Source of the DNA: JAFKKS01 sp039808325
GTDB lineage: Bacteria; Pseudomonadota; Alphaproteobacteria; Rhizobiales; Xanthobacteraceae
Reading direction: 5' to 3'
Length of the DNA: 32,117 nucleotides
Assembly: GCA_039808325.1 (NCBI GenBank)
Contig: JBDHSU010000030.1
Span: 1 to 32,117, forward strand
The position numbers were made by a program, and so were the translations under genes. Shown here one piece after another: positions 8,105 to 15,493 of the stretch; position 1 is the first letter of the stretch; each line of letters begins with the position of its first letter. Below the pieces are notes generated by a model that was given only the letters and a program-made list of their open reading frames with translations, searched no databases and was not told the DNA's origin.

Positions 8105-8295
8105 CATCATGCGCGGGCTTGACCCGCGCATCCACCGTTTCCAGTGAATGATGGATTGCCGGGGCAGGCCCGGCAATGACGGACGGGTGCAGGCTTTGGG
8201 GGTGGCCCGGATCGAGCGAAGCGAAATCCGGGAACCTCTGCATTCGTAAAAGCAGGCCCGCATTCCGCGTTGCTCGATGCGGGCTACATCCCACA
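8105..8295. repeat. Two palindromic repeat remnants
   Basis: About 8105-8182 holds a CATGCGCGGGCTTGACCCGCGCATCC hairpin followed by GATTGCCGGGGCAGGCCCGGCAATGAC. About 8202-8292 holds a GGCCCGGATCGAGCGAAGCGAAATCC arm paired with TGCGGGCTACATCC. Both sit between the convergent gene ends at 8067 and 8303. Confidence 0.6.
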
Positions 8296-8302
8296 AGCGT
8301 CG

Positions 8303-8596
8303 TTACGATCCGTAGTTCTTCTTCAGATACTCGGCGATCGCCTTCGCGTCGGCTTCGTCGATCGGCGCGCCGTAAGCCTTGATCATCTTTGCGACCTCGG
8401 CGTCCCACATCGCGGCGGAAGGAAACGGCGAGTTCATCTGGATGTAGTCGAGGCTGTGGCAGGCGGCGCAGTTCGCCTCCACTTTGTCGAGGCCCGGCGC
8501 TTTCTTCAGTTCGATCGGCTTTTCCTCGGCGAAGGCGCCGGTGACGAGCGCGGCCGAAGCGAACGCGGCGACGAGCAGGGCGCAAACGGTTTTCAT
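8303..8596 (-). CDS. sorB: Monohaem cytochrome c subunit of sulfite dehydrogenase (SorB-like)
   Basis: The 97-aa protein has a Sec signal peptide (MKTVCALLVAAFASAALVTG, then AFA) and one c-type haem motif CAACH (Cys43, Cys46, His47). Several Met residues downstream could give the second axial ligand. It begins 10 bases after the stop of the molybdenum subunit gene, with GAGGAGGG before the ATG. This matches SorB, the small cytochrome that takes electrons from SorA in the periplasm and passes them to cytochrome c. The call rests on the pairing and the motif, because short cytochromes are hard to place alone. Confidence 0.85.
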   Translation of the reverse strand: MKTVCALLVAAFASAALVTGAFAEEKPIELKKAPGLDKVEANCAACHSLDYIQMNSPFPSAAMWDAEVAKMIKAYGAPIDEADAKAIAEYLKKNYGS

Positions 8597-8606
8597 GGCT
8601 CCCTCC

Positions 8607-9845
8607 TCAGGCTGCGTTCAATGTGATGCGATGCGGCAGGTTGTGATGGTAGCCGGCGCCGTTCGGCACCAGTTCCGTCGTCTGCCCCTGGCCGATCTTG
8701 TTGGTCGCGCGCGCCACGATGACGTTCGCGCCGCGCTTCGGTGAGAACGCGAAGCTGAACGGGCGGAACGCATACGGCCCGAGATTCTCGCCGAGCTTCG
8801 CCGCCGTCCACGTCTTGCCGCCGTCGACGGAGACCTCGACGCCGGCGATGCCGTAGCCGCCGTCCCAGGCGATGCCGCCGACCGTGAGCGTGCCGCCGCG
8901 CTTCACCTTTGCGCCGTCGGCGTGGCTGGTGAGGATCGAGTTCACCATCATCTCGGTGATCGGCGTGGCCGTCGCGCCCGGCGCTTCCTGCGACGTGAAG
9001 CGCGCGACCATCGGGAATTTCCCGAGCGGCACGCGATAGGCCGTCGTCATCCAGAAATTGTTGAGCGGTGATGTGCGCGCCTCGAGCGAGACGATGTGCT
9101 TCATCCAATAGGTGCCGGTCCAGCCGGGCACGATGAGCCGCGCCGGGAAGCCGTTGAAGTGCGGCAGCGGCGCGCCGTTCATCTCGTAGGCGATGAGCGT
9201 CGCATCATCGAGCGCCTTCCAGGCCGGGATGCTCTTGATGAAATCCGGCGTCTTGTCGAAGGGCGGCCCGTCGGCGCCGTTGTAGGCGATCTCGACGGTC
9301 TCTTTCTTCAGACCGGCTTTCGCCAGCACGTCCTTGAGTTTCGCGCCCTTCCAGCGCGCGCAGCCCATGGCGCCGTAGCCCCACTCGACGCCCGGCACAT
9401 GCGGCTGGAACAGGCCGCGGCGATTGCCCGAGCACTGATTGACCGCGACGACTTCCGTGGCCGGCATCGCCTTGAGATCGTCGAGCGTGAGTTCGGCTTG
9501 CTTCTCCGCGCCGTCGCCGCTGATCGCGAGCTTCCAGGTCTTCGCGTCGACCTCGGGGATGTCGGAGAGATGGTAGCGCACGAAGAACGCGTCGTTCGGC
9601 GTGATCGGCGTGCGGAAATATTCGAGCGGCGTTTCGTAGTTCGGCGGCCGGTAGCTGAGCTTGATCAGCGGCTTCTTGCCCGGAAGCGCTTCCAGAACCG
9701 CCTCGGAACGCGTGCCCGCGGGCAGGCCGGGTTCTTTGGCTGCACCGGCAGCCTGGGCATCGTCCGGGAACGGGAGCTTCAGGCCGGTGACGGCCAATGC
9801 TGCTCCCGCGCCGACGCTCCCCATAAGGTGACGTCGCGTAATCAT
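8607..9845 (-). CDS. sorA: Sulfite dehydrogenase molybdenum subunit (SorA-like)
   Basis: The 412-aa protein begins MITRRHLMGSVGAGAALAVTG, a twin-arginine signal, so the folded enzyme is exported. The molybdopterin Cys lies in VNQCSGNRRG (Cys138), followed by the family segments GVEWGYGAMGCARWKG and RLIVPGWTGTYWMKH, then a C-terminal dimerisation domain with VSVDGGKTW. This is the sulfite oxidase fold; with sorB directly downstream it fits SorAB, which oxidises sulfite to sulfate. The ATG at 9845 is chosen because GGAGG lies five bases upstream; an ATG four codons earlier overlaps that RBS. The stop is 10 bases from sorB. Confidence 0.92.
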   Translation of the reverse strand: MITRRHLMGSVGAGAALAVTGLKLPFPDDAQAAGAAKEPGLPAGTRSEAVLEALPGKKPLIKLSYRPPNYETPLEYFRTPITPNDAFFVRYHLSDIPEVDAKTWKLAISGDGAEKQAELTLDDLKAMPATEVVAVNQCSGNRRGLFQPHVPGVEWGYGAMGCARWKGAKLKDVLAKAGLKKETVEIAYNGADGPPFDKTPDFIKSIPAWKALDDATLIAYEMNGAPLPHFNGFPARLIVPGWTGTYWMKHIVSLEARTSPLNNFWMTTAYRVPLGKFPMVARFTSQEAPGATATPITEMMVNSILTSHADGAKVKRGGTLTVGGIAWDGGYGIAGVEVSVDGGKTWTAAKLGENLGPYAFRPFSFAFSPKRGANVIVARATNKIGQGQTTELVPNGAGYHHNLPHRITLNAA

Positions 9846-9974
9846 TTGAACCTCCATAACGGCGCATGTCGCCGCTGCTTAGAAAGCCTCCAGATTGAGC
9901 GCCCGAATGCGCGCCGCGTCAACGCGCCGCACGACGTTCACACCCAGTCTTTCGTCGCAAGCGTTCGGGAGAGG

Positions 9975-11111
9975 TCAATCGACGATGACGGCGATCCGGT
10001 GCATCGGATTGGCGCCGTAGCCTTGCGGATTCCAATTCGCCGGCACGTGCGGCTGCGCGACGCCGTTGATGTCGGTCGCGCGCGCCCAGATCTGATAATA
10101 GCCGGCCGCCGGCCGCGCGATCGTCGCGGTCCAGCGGTGCCAGTCGTAGGCGTTGCGTTGCGGCAGCAAGGTTGCCGGTTGCCATGTCGCGCCGTAGTCG
10201 ATCGAGACGTCGACGCGCGCAACGTCGATATCTCCCGCCCAGGCGGCGCCATGCACCGCGACGTGCGAGGCGCCCGCCGGCAATGTCGCGCCGTCATGCG
10301 GGCTGGTGATGATCGAGCGCACCGGCATCGATTCGAGATCGCGCAGGTTGTCGGGATCGGGCGTGCTGCCGGGCACGACGGGCCGGATCGGCACGCGGTA
10401 GCTGGTCATGCCTTTCTCGTCGTGGCGGCGGTCGCGCACCCAGACGCGCGTCAGCCACTTCGACGACACCGAGCCCGGCCAGCCGGGAATGACGAGACGC
10501 AGCGGGAAGCCGTGGATCGGCGGCAGCGGCGCGCCGTTGATCGCCCACGCGACCAGGTTGTTCTCGTCGAGCGCTTTCGCGATCGGCACGCCGCGCGACA
10601 TCGCCTGCCGCGTCGGGTCTTTCAGGTCGCGGTCGGCGCCGTAATGGCCGGTGAACACGGCGGACGGCTTGACGCCGGCGGCGAGAAGAAGGTCGCGCAA
10701 CCGCACGCCCGTCCATTGCGCGCAGCCGACGCCGCCATTGGTCCAGGCATTGCCGGCGGCCGGCGGATCGTAGAACGAGCGTCCGTTGCCGCCGCATTCG
10801 AGCACGAGGTGGCGGGTCACATGCTCGAAGTGTGACTGGATTTCGCCGAGCGTCAGCGCCAGCGGCGTCTCGACTTCGCCGTCGATGGTGAGCGTCCACG
10901 CCAGCGGATCGGTTGCCGGCTCCGGAATCGTCCCGTTGTTGCGGATGAAGAACTTTTCCGTCGGCGTCGTCTCGTCGTCGAGGTGATGCGCCGGCGTTTC
11001 CACGACCAGCGGCGTGTCGCCGAGCGGCGTGAGCGTGGCGCTCTTGCCGGGATGGACGATCGACACGGACGAATCCTGCCGGTTCAGCATCTCGTCTCTG
11101 CGGCCCGTCAC
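9975..11111 (-). CDS. Second sulfite oxidase-family molybdopterin oxidoreductase
   Basis: The 378-aa product has FFIRNNG, the Moco Cys in LECGGNGRSFY (Cys106), GGVGCAQWTGVRLRDLL, LRLVIPGWPGSVSSKWL and a C-terminal beta domain (VDVSIDYGATWQPATL). It is thus a SoxC/sulfite oxidase homologue distinct from the downstream SorA-like protein. No Tat or Sec signal is visible, which is unusual. The GTG at 11111 is the only usual start in the open frame; an ATG lies at 11090. Upstream the frame stays open for about 35 codons without a start codon and includes two copies of a 15-bp repeat encoding ADAAK. The N-terminus may therefore be damaged or misjudged. It precedes sorA by 129 bp on the same strand, so the three genes may form one operon. 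Confidence 0.85.
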   Translation of the reverse strand: MTGRRDEMLNRQDSSVSIVHPGKSATLTPLGDTPLVVETPAHHLDDETTPTEKFFIRNNGTIPEPATDPLAWTLTIDGEVETPLALTLGEIQSHFEHVTRHLVLECGGNGRSFYDPPAAGNAWTNGGVGCAQWTGVRLRDLLLAAGVKPSAVFTGHYGADRDLKDPTRQAMSRGVPIAKALDENNLVAWAINGAPLPPIHGFPLRLVIPGWPGSVSSKWLTRVWVRDRRHDEKGMTSYRVPIRPVVPGSTPDPDNLRDLESMPVRSIITSPHDGATLPAGASHVAVHGAAWAGDIDVARVDVSIDYGATWQPATLLPQRNAYDWHRWTATIARPAAGYYQIWARATDINGVAQPHVPANWNPQGYGANPMHRIAVIVD

Positions 11112-11271
11112 GAAAGGGAACGCAGGAGACTTCGCATCGGCTTTGGCAGCATCGGCTTTGGCAGCATCGGCATTGTTCGTGTCATCCGCACCTCGGCGTT
11201 CGAGAACTGGCCCCTTCGCTCACGACGTCCCGGTCCCTGATTAGGTTCCCTGGCGACTTGCGACATGCCAG

Positions 11272-11385
11272 GAGCGGGATGAGGAAAAGTGTGGAGCGGT
11301 TTTCCGCCCGCATCCCGCTCTAAATATTACGTATCGATCACGTTGATGACTTTGGATCGATTCGATCCGAAGTCATCGTGATCTA
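11272..11385 (+). repeat. Bipartite palindromic repeat, family B, copy 1
   Basis: The first half is a nested hairpin: GAGCGGGATG pairs with CATCCCGCTC, enclosing GCGGTTTTCCGC. After an AT-rich spacer, the second half is a long palindrome running GATCACG to CGTGATC around TTGGATCGATTCGATCC. Other full copies are at 11947-12062 (inverted), 14258-14373 and 24907-25023; a half copy is at 19811-19838. Confidence 0.9.
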
Positions 11386-11440
11386 GCATGCCGTATTTGC
11401 ATCGCGTCCGAAAAGGGGCTGCCGCCTTATGCCTCAGCCG

Positions 11441-11617
11441 TCATTCCGGGCGAGCGCGAAGCGCGAGACCTGGAACCTAGACTCCGCATCGCTGAAGCGA
11501 GGCACAGCCGCGGCTGCATCCTCGAATATGGGACACGTCAGCCCTTCGTTTTCATCCGCAATGATGATGATTCTGGGTTCCGGCTCGCGGCGGCTGCGCC
11601 GCCTTGGCCGGAATGAC
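11441..11617. repeat. GTCATTCCGG-bounded intergenic repeat
   Basis: The element is bounded by GTCATTCCGGGCGAGCGCGAAG on the left and GCGCCGCCTTGGCCGGAATGAC on the right, so its ends are inverted. Related right ends (GCCGCCTTGGCCGGAATGAC) occur near 23371-23390 and 23606-23624, and a left end near 19761. Confidence 0.65.
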
Positions 11618-11663
11618 CACGGAGAGCTTGACGTGTGATAGGAAAATATGCATATCGAGGTGT

Positions 11664-11870
11664 GCTCCACCGCGTCTCGAGGCGATGGAGCAGCGGCTTC
11701 GAAAGGAGCCGCCGATGGAGCGCCGGGAGGCGCTGGGCCTCCGATCGCAAGGAGGCCCGCGCGCCCCGGATCAGGCTTCGCAACCCTGGTCCGAATCCGG
11801 CGCGCATGAGCGGGTCTCGCAAACCCGCTGAGGGGCCTCGCAAGCCCCTGGCGCCTCCCGGCGCTCCATC
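11664..11870. other. Multi-hairpin element with four TCGCAA-loop hairpins inside a 20-bp stem
   Basis: A perfect 20-bp stem (11714-11733 with 11851-11870) encloses four hairpins with almost no unpaired bases between them: 11735-11758 (8-bp stem, loop GATCGCAA), 11759-11805 (7-bp and 9-bp stems, loop CTTCGCAAC), 11809-11829 (7-bp stem, loop CTCGCAA) and 11831-11849 (6-bp stem, loop CTCGCAA). Two more hairpins precede it: 11664-11691 (GCTCCA/TGGAGC arms) and 11693-11712 (GCGGCT/AGCCGC, loop TCGAAAGG). The strand is undecided: one wobble pair (T71/G89) favours plus, and one C/A mismatch (70/85) would be a wobble on minus. It could be a structured RNA, a DNA repeat or cruciform-forming element, or part of a repetitive ORF. 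Confidence 0.6.
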
Positions 11871-11946
11871 CCCCTTTCGGGGAAACGGAGAAAGGGACCC
11901 TCGGCGCGCCCGGCGCCGTAAACCTCGGGCCGATGACGCGTGCCTT

Positions 11947-12062
11947 TAGATCACGATGATTTTGGATCGAATCGATCCAAAGTCATGAACGTGGTCGATT
12001 CTCATAACTTGGAGCGGGATGCGGGCGGAAAACCGCTCCACGCTTTTCCTCGTCCCGCTCTT
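11947..12062 (-). repeat. Bipartite palindromic repeat, family B, copy 2 (inverted)
   Basis: Here the order is reversed: TAGATCACGATGATTTTGG comes first and the GAGCGGGATG/CGTCCCGCTC hairpin last. With copy 1 in forward orientation it brackets 11386-11946, which contains the multi-hairpin element. The palindrome arm reads AAAGTCATGAACGTGGTC and is more diverged than in the other copies. Confidence 0.88.
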
Positions 12063-12226
12063 AGTCCGCCGGGCTTCTTTCTCCCCCTTGCTCGCTTTAT
12101 GCCGCGCATCCACGTCTTCCTCTATGCGGCACGCAAGACGTGGATGGCCGGGACAAGAGGGCGTTCACGCCCGTCTTCGGCGGGCTATGCCCGGCCATGA
12201 CGACGTCGGAAGAGCGAAATCGGCGC

Positions 12227-13339
12227 TCACGCCGCCAGCTCTTCCATCTCCTTCAGCACGGCGTCGCCCATGCCGGTGGTGCCGACGACGGTCGCGCCGG
12301 GCGTCGCGATATCCGACGTGCGCAAGCCTTTCGCCAGCGCGGCCGCGATCGCGGCGTCGATCAGGTCCGCTTCCTTCAGCATGTTGAAGGAGTAGCGCAG
12401 CGCCATCGCGAACGACGCCAGCATCGCGATCGGGTTGGCGACGCCCTTGCCGGCGATGTCGGGCGCGGAGCCGTGCACCGGCTCGTACAGCGCCTTGCGC
12501 TTCTTCGTTTTCGGATCGACGTCGCCGAGCGAAGCCGACGGCAGCATGCCGAGCGAGCCCGTCAGCATCGCCGCGACGTCGGAGAGCATGTCGCCGAACA
12601 GATTGTCGGCGACGATCACGTCGAACTGCTTCGGGTTGCGCACGAGCTGCATGCCGAGCGCGTCGGCGAGCTGGTGCTCGAGTTCGACGTCGGGGAATTC
12701 GCGCTTGTGCACGTCGCGCATCACCTCGTTCCAGAGCACGCCCGTCTTCATCACGTTGCGCTTCTCGGTCGAGGTCACCTTGTTGCGCCGCTTGCGCGCC
12801 AGCTCGAAGCCGACGCGGCCGATGCGCTCGATCTCGTAGGTGTCGTAGACCTGCGTGTCGACGGCGCGCTTCTGCCCGTTGCCGAGATCGGTGATCGTTT
12901 TCGGTTCGCCGAAATAAACGCCGCCGGTGAGCTCGCGCAAGATGATGATGTCGAGGCCGTCGATCGCCTCGCGCTTCAGGCTCGAGGAATCGGCGAGCGC
13001 CGGATAGCAGATCGCCGGGCGGATATTGGCGTAGAGCCCGAGGTCCTTGCGCAGGCGCAGCAGGCCGGCTTCCGGGCGCTTCTCGTATTCGACGCCGTCC
13101 CATTTCGGGCCGCCGACCGAGCCGAAGATCACGGCGTCCGCCGCGCTCGCCTTCGCGACGGTCTCGTCGGTGACCGGGATGCCGTGCGCATCGATGGCGC
13201 AGCCGCCGACCAGCGCCTCTTCGGTCTCGAAGGTTCCCATGCCGTGCTTGTTCATCCAGTCGATCAGGCGCTTCACCTCGCCCACGACTTCGGGGCCGAT
13301 GCCGTCGCCGCCGGCCAGCAGCAGTTTATGGGTCGCCAT
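12227..13339 (-). CDS. leuB: 3-isopropylmalate dehydrogenase
   Basis: The 370-aa protein starts MATHKLLLAGGDGIGPEVVG and contains GSVGGPKW, the substrate-binding LRLRKDLGLYANIRP, RELTGGVYFGEPK, the metal-binding DNLFGDMLSD, and the NAD-binding YEPVHGSAPDIAGKGVANP. These are diagnostic of LeuB, which oxidatively decarboxylates 3-isopropylmalate in leucine synthesis. Length is normal. The ATG at 13339 has GAGGAG upstream; an in-frame extension of 18 codons lacks family similarity. No other leucine genes are adjacent. The downstream side holds only repeats, so it is probably monocistronic. Confidence 0.97.
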   Translation of the reverse strand: MATHKLLLAGGDGIGPEVVGEVKRLIDWMNKHGMGTFETEEALVGGCAIDAHGIPVTDETVAKASAADAVIFGSVGGPKWDGVEYEKRPEAGLLRLRKDLGLYANIRPAICYPALADSSSLKREAIDGLDIIILRELTGGVYFGEPKTITDLGNGQKRAVDTQVYDTYEIERIGRVGFELARKRRNKVTSTEKRNVMKTGVLWNEVMRDVHKREFPDVELEHQLADALGMQLVRNPKQFDVIVADNLFGDMLSDVAAMLTGSLGMLPSASLGDVDPKTKKRKALYEPVHGSAPDIAGKGVANPIAMLASFAMALRYSFNMLKEADLIDAAIAAALAKGLRTSDIATPGATVVGTTGMGDAVLKEMEELAA

Positions 13340-13574
13340 CGTGTCGTCTCCTCGCCTGATGCGCTTCACGTCATGCGCGCCCGCGGGCGGCACCCATCCC
13401 TTAAGAAGCAGTCATGCGCGATGGGAGACCGGTGGGCCGGTCACGACGGATGCCGATTGCTATCGGGCGCGCGGCGGCTTGGCAAGAAGCCGCGCGGCGG
13501 CGGCATTTGTGCTATGCGATGTCCGGTTCAGGGCGGGGGTGCAGGTGCGCGGACGGTGGCTTGGCCGCATCGGG

Positions 13575-14270
13575 ATGCTGACGACGCGCGAGTTCTGGAG
13601 TTTCCGCGTCATCCACGCGGTGCTCGGCGGACTTTTGACCGTCGGCGCGGCCTGCTCGGCGATTGTCGTCGACCGGACGGTCAGTGCGCGCATCAAGGAG
13701 GCTGACGACGGCATCGCGCGGGTGCAGGAGCGGATCGGCAGCATCGAGCGCACCCTCGCGCAGTTCCGCATCGTCCAGAGCAACGGTGTGATGCTGGGAG
13801 CCCTCTCGCAGGGCGAGACGCTGCGCGCCGACTATCGCCGGCCCTATATCGAGCTGATGTTCACGCTGCGGCGCGGACCGACGCTGGCCATGCTGGGCGA
13901 GCTTTACAACCACGACCTCAAGACGTTCCAGGCGGAGCGCGAGGCCTTCACACAGAAGATCGACGCCGCCATCGCGCCCGATGCGTCGCGTCAGAGTTGG
14001 GCCGACGTACTCGCGTTCGAGATGTCGCGCGAGAGTAAGCTCATGGGTCTGCAGGATGCGTTTCGCGATACACTGTTCAAGCTGCAGGCGCGCAAACGTG
14101 CCGACGAAGCGACGCTGAGCACGGCGACGCTTTCGGCTTTCGTCGTGCAGCAGATCGGCTTCGTCGTCGTGCTGATGGCGGGGCTTCTCTATCAATATGG
14201 CCGTCCGCCAGAGCCGGCGCCGTCCGGGCCCGGCAAGTCCGAGGATCGCGCGGCGGCTAGAGCGGGATGA
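13575..14270 (+). CDS. Two-TM coiled-coil protein of unknown function
   Basis: The 231-aa product has one membrane segment near the N-terminus (VIHAVLGGLLTVGAACSAIVV), then a probable coiled coil (RIKEADDGIARVQERIGSIE), a helical Lys/Arg/Glu-rich middle, and a second membrane segment near the C-terminus (AFVVQQIGFVVVLMAGLLYQ). The layout resembles a periplasmic helical sensor domain held between two helices but lacks any signalling domain. I recognise no family. The start is uncertain: GTGs at 13539 and 13545 are in frame, and the RBS evidence is poor for all. The last residues and the stop codon are supplied by a family B repeat. Confidence 0.65.
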   Translation: MLTTREFWSFRVIHAVLGGLLTVGAACSAIVVDRTVSARIKEADDGIARVQERIGSIERTLAQFRIVQSNGVMLGALSQGETLRADYRRPYIELMFTLRRGPTLAMLGELYNHDLKTFQAEREAFTQKIDAAIAPDASRQSWADVLAFEMSRESKLMGLQDAFRDTLFKLQARKRADEATLSTATLSAFVVQQIGFVVVLMAGLLYQYGRPPEPAPSGPGKSEDRAAARAG

Positions 14271-14373
14271 GGAAAGGTGTGCAGCGGTTTTCCGCCCGCA
14301 TCCCGCTCTGAAATATTAGAATTGATCACGTTCATGATTTTGGATCGATCCGATCCAAAATCATCGTGATCTA
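14258..14373 (+). repeat. Bipartite palindromic repeat, family B, copy 3
   Basis: The copy runs from TAGAGCGGGATGA to ATCGTGATCTA, with the same two-part hairpin layout as the copy at 11272. Its left end carries the TGA stop (14268-14270) of the gene before it. Its right end carries the TAG stop (14371-14373, minus strand) of the LysR gene. It therefore fills the whole gap between two convergent genes. Confidence 0.9.
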
Positions 14374-15261
14374 CGGCGTGACGGCGCGCATGTGCTCGAC
14401 GAGCTGGCGCGCATAGGGCGCGAGCGCGTCGATGTTGCGCACGCAGATGGTGAGCTCGCGCTGCGCCCACGGGTCGTTCAGGTCGACGGAATTGATCGCC
14501 ATCGCCTTCTCCGCCCAGCGCACCGTCGTCTCCGGCACGATGCCGACGCCGACATTGCGTTCCACCAGCCGGCAGACGGCGTCGAAGCTGCGCAGTTGCA
14601 CCCGCAGCCGCAACGGCCGCCCGATGCGGCTTGCCTTGCTGGCGAGGAAGCGCTGCAGCGCGCTCGCCCGGTCGAGGCCGACGAAGTCGTAATCGAGCAC
14701 CTCGGCGAAGCTGATGTTGTTGCGCTCCGCCAGCGGGTGATTGCGCGCCACCACCAGCACGAAGCGGTCGCTGCGGAACGGATAGGTGGTCAGCCGGCTC
14801 GCATCCACGGTGCCGGCGACGATTCCGATGTCCGCGCCGCCCTCGGCGATCAGACCGACGATCTCGTCGGAGAGCCGCTCCTCGAGGTCGATGCTGACCT
14901 GCGGGTGCTCCGCCAGGAAAGAGCTCAGCGTCTCGGGTAGGAATTCAGTCAGCGCGTTGGTGTTGGAGAGGATGTGGACCTGCCCCGCGAGCCCGCCGGC
15001 ATAGGCGCCGAGGTCCTCGCGCAGGCGTTCGGCCTGGGCGAGGATCGCGCGCGCATGCTGCAGCAGGGTGCGGCCGGCCTGGGTCGGTGCCACCCCCTGG
15101 CGGCCGCGCGTGAGCAGGAGGGCGCCGAGCGCTTCCTCCATGTTGCGGACGCGGGTCGAGGCGGCCCCGAGGGCGAGGTTGGCCCGCGCCGCGCCGTGCG
15201 TGATGCTTCCGGCCTCGACGATATGCCGGAAGAGACTGAGGTCGGTGAGATCGAAACGCAT
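14371..15261 (-). CDS. LysR-family transcriptional regulator
   Basis: The 296-aa protein begins MRFDLTDLSLFRHIVEAGSI with the winged helix-turn-helix of LysR regulators (THGAARANLALGAASTRVRNMEEALGALL split over residues 21-49). A periplasmic-binding-like effector domain follows (HILSNTNALTEFLPETLSSF, then IGIVAG, FRSDRFVLVVARNHPLA and VCRLVERNVGVGIVPET). It is divergent from sdhC, and a dyad with a T-N11-A core lies between them (15332-15348), so it may regulate itself and possibly the sdh operon. The effector is unknown. The ATG at 15261 aligns with family N-termini; an in-frame ATG nine codons upstream is less likely. Confidence 0.92.
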   Translation of the reverse strand: MRFDLTDLSLFRHIVEAGSITHGAARANLALGAASTRVRNMEEALGALLLTRGRQGVAPTQAGRTLLQHARAILAQAERLREDLGAYAGGLAGQVHILSNTNALTEFLPETLSSFLAEHPQVSIDLEERLSDEIVGLIAEGGADIGIVAGTVDASRLTTYPFRSDRFVLVVARNHPLAERNNISFAEVLDYDFVGLDRASALQRFLASKASRIGRPLRLRVQLRSFDAVCRLVERNVGVGIVPETTVRWAEKAMAINSVDLNDPWAQRELTICVRNIDALAPYARQLVEHMRAVTP

Positions 15262-15331
15262 GAGTGCTTTCGCGAAACGCGAAGGCACATTACGCCAAAG
15301 AGGGATTGTAAGCGAGGTTTTTGGGGCGCAT

Positions 15332-15348
15332 GTTCGCTCCGGGCGAAC
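15332..15348. promoter_or_regulatory. Possible LysR-type operator (T-N11-A dyad)
   Basis: GTTCGC-TCCGG-GCGAAC is a 6-bp inverted repeat with a T-N11-A core, the form of LysR boxes. It lies 71 bases upstream of the LysR start and about 145 bases upstream of sdhC, in the 232-bp divergent region. No experimental support. Confidence 0.4.
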
Positions 15349-15493
15349 CTGCGGTACCTAGACGCGGGCTTGTCCATCCACCCGGAATTCGGCTGCCGCG
15401 AAAGTCGTTTCGACGAGCGGCTCCGGCCACCTTGGGTTTCGGATACGAACAATTCCAATAAGCGGTTCCGGCCGCCCTACGCTTGGTCCTCGC

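Larger units (their letters stand above)
11112..12226. other. 1.1-kb gene-poor region with several repeat elements
   Basis: No convincing protein gene. In order it holds a 15-bp tandem repeat (about 11134-11165), palindromic repeat B copy 1 (11272-11385), a 'GTCATTCCGG...CCGGAATGAC' bounded repeat (about 11441-11617), a multi-hairpin element (11664-11870), repeat B copy 2 in inverse orientation (11947-12062), and a hairpin repeat with ATCCACGTCTT and AAGACGTGGAT arms (about 12109-12155) followed by GGCCGGGACA to CCCGGCCATGAC. An Arg-rich 104-codon frame (11635-11949, plus) runs through the multi-hairpin element; I do not call it a gene. Confidence 0.6.

Noticed and set aside
9096..10835. Plus-strand ORF across the sulfite oxidase genes
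   Set aside because: Antisense to two conserved genes and crosses their intergenic gap; no domain similarity.
11635..11949. 104-codon Arg/Pro-rich plus-strand frame through the multi-hairpin element
   Set aside because: Starts with GTG and no clear RBS, has no domain, and its sequence is largely dictated by palindromic arms. Kept only as an alternative explanation for the hairpin element.
12140..13705. Plus-strand ORF opposite leuB
   Set aside because: Shadow of leuB that continues by chance into the repeat region.
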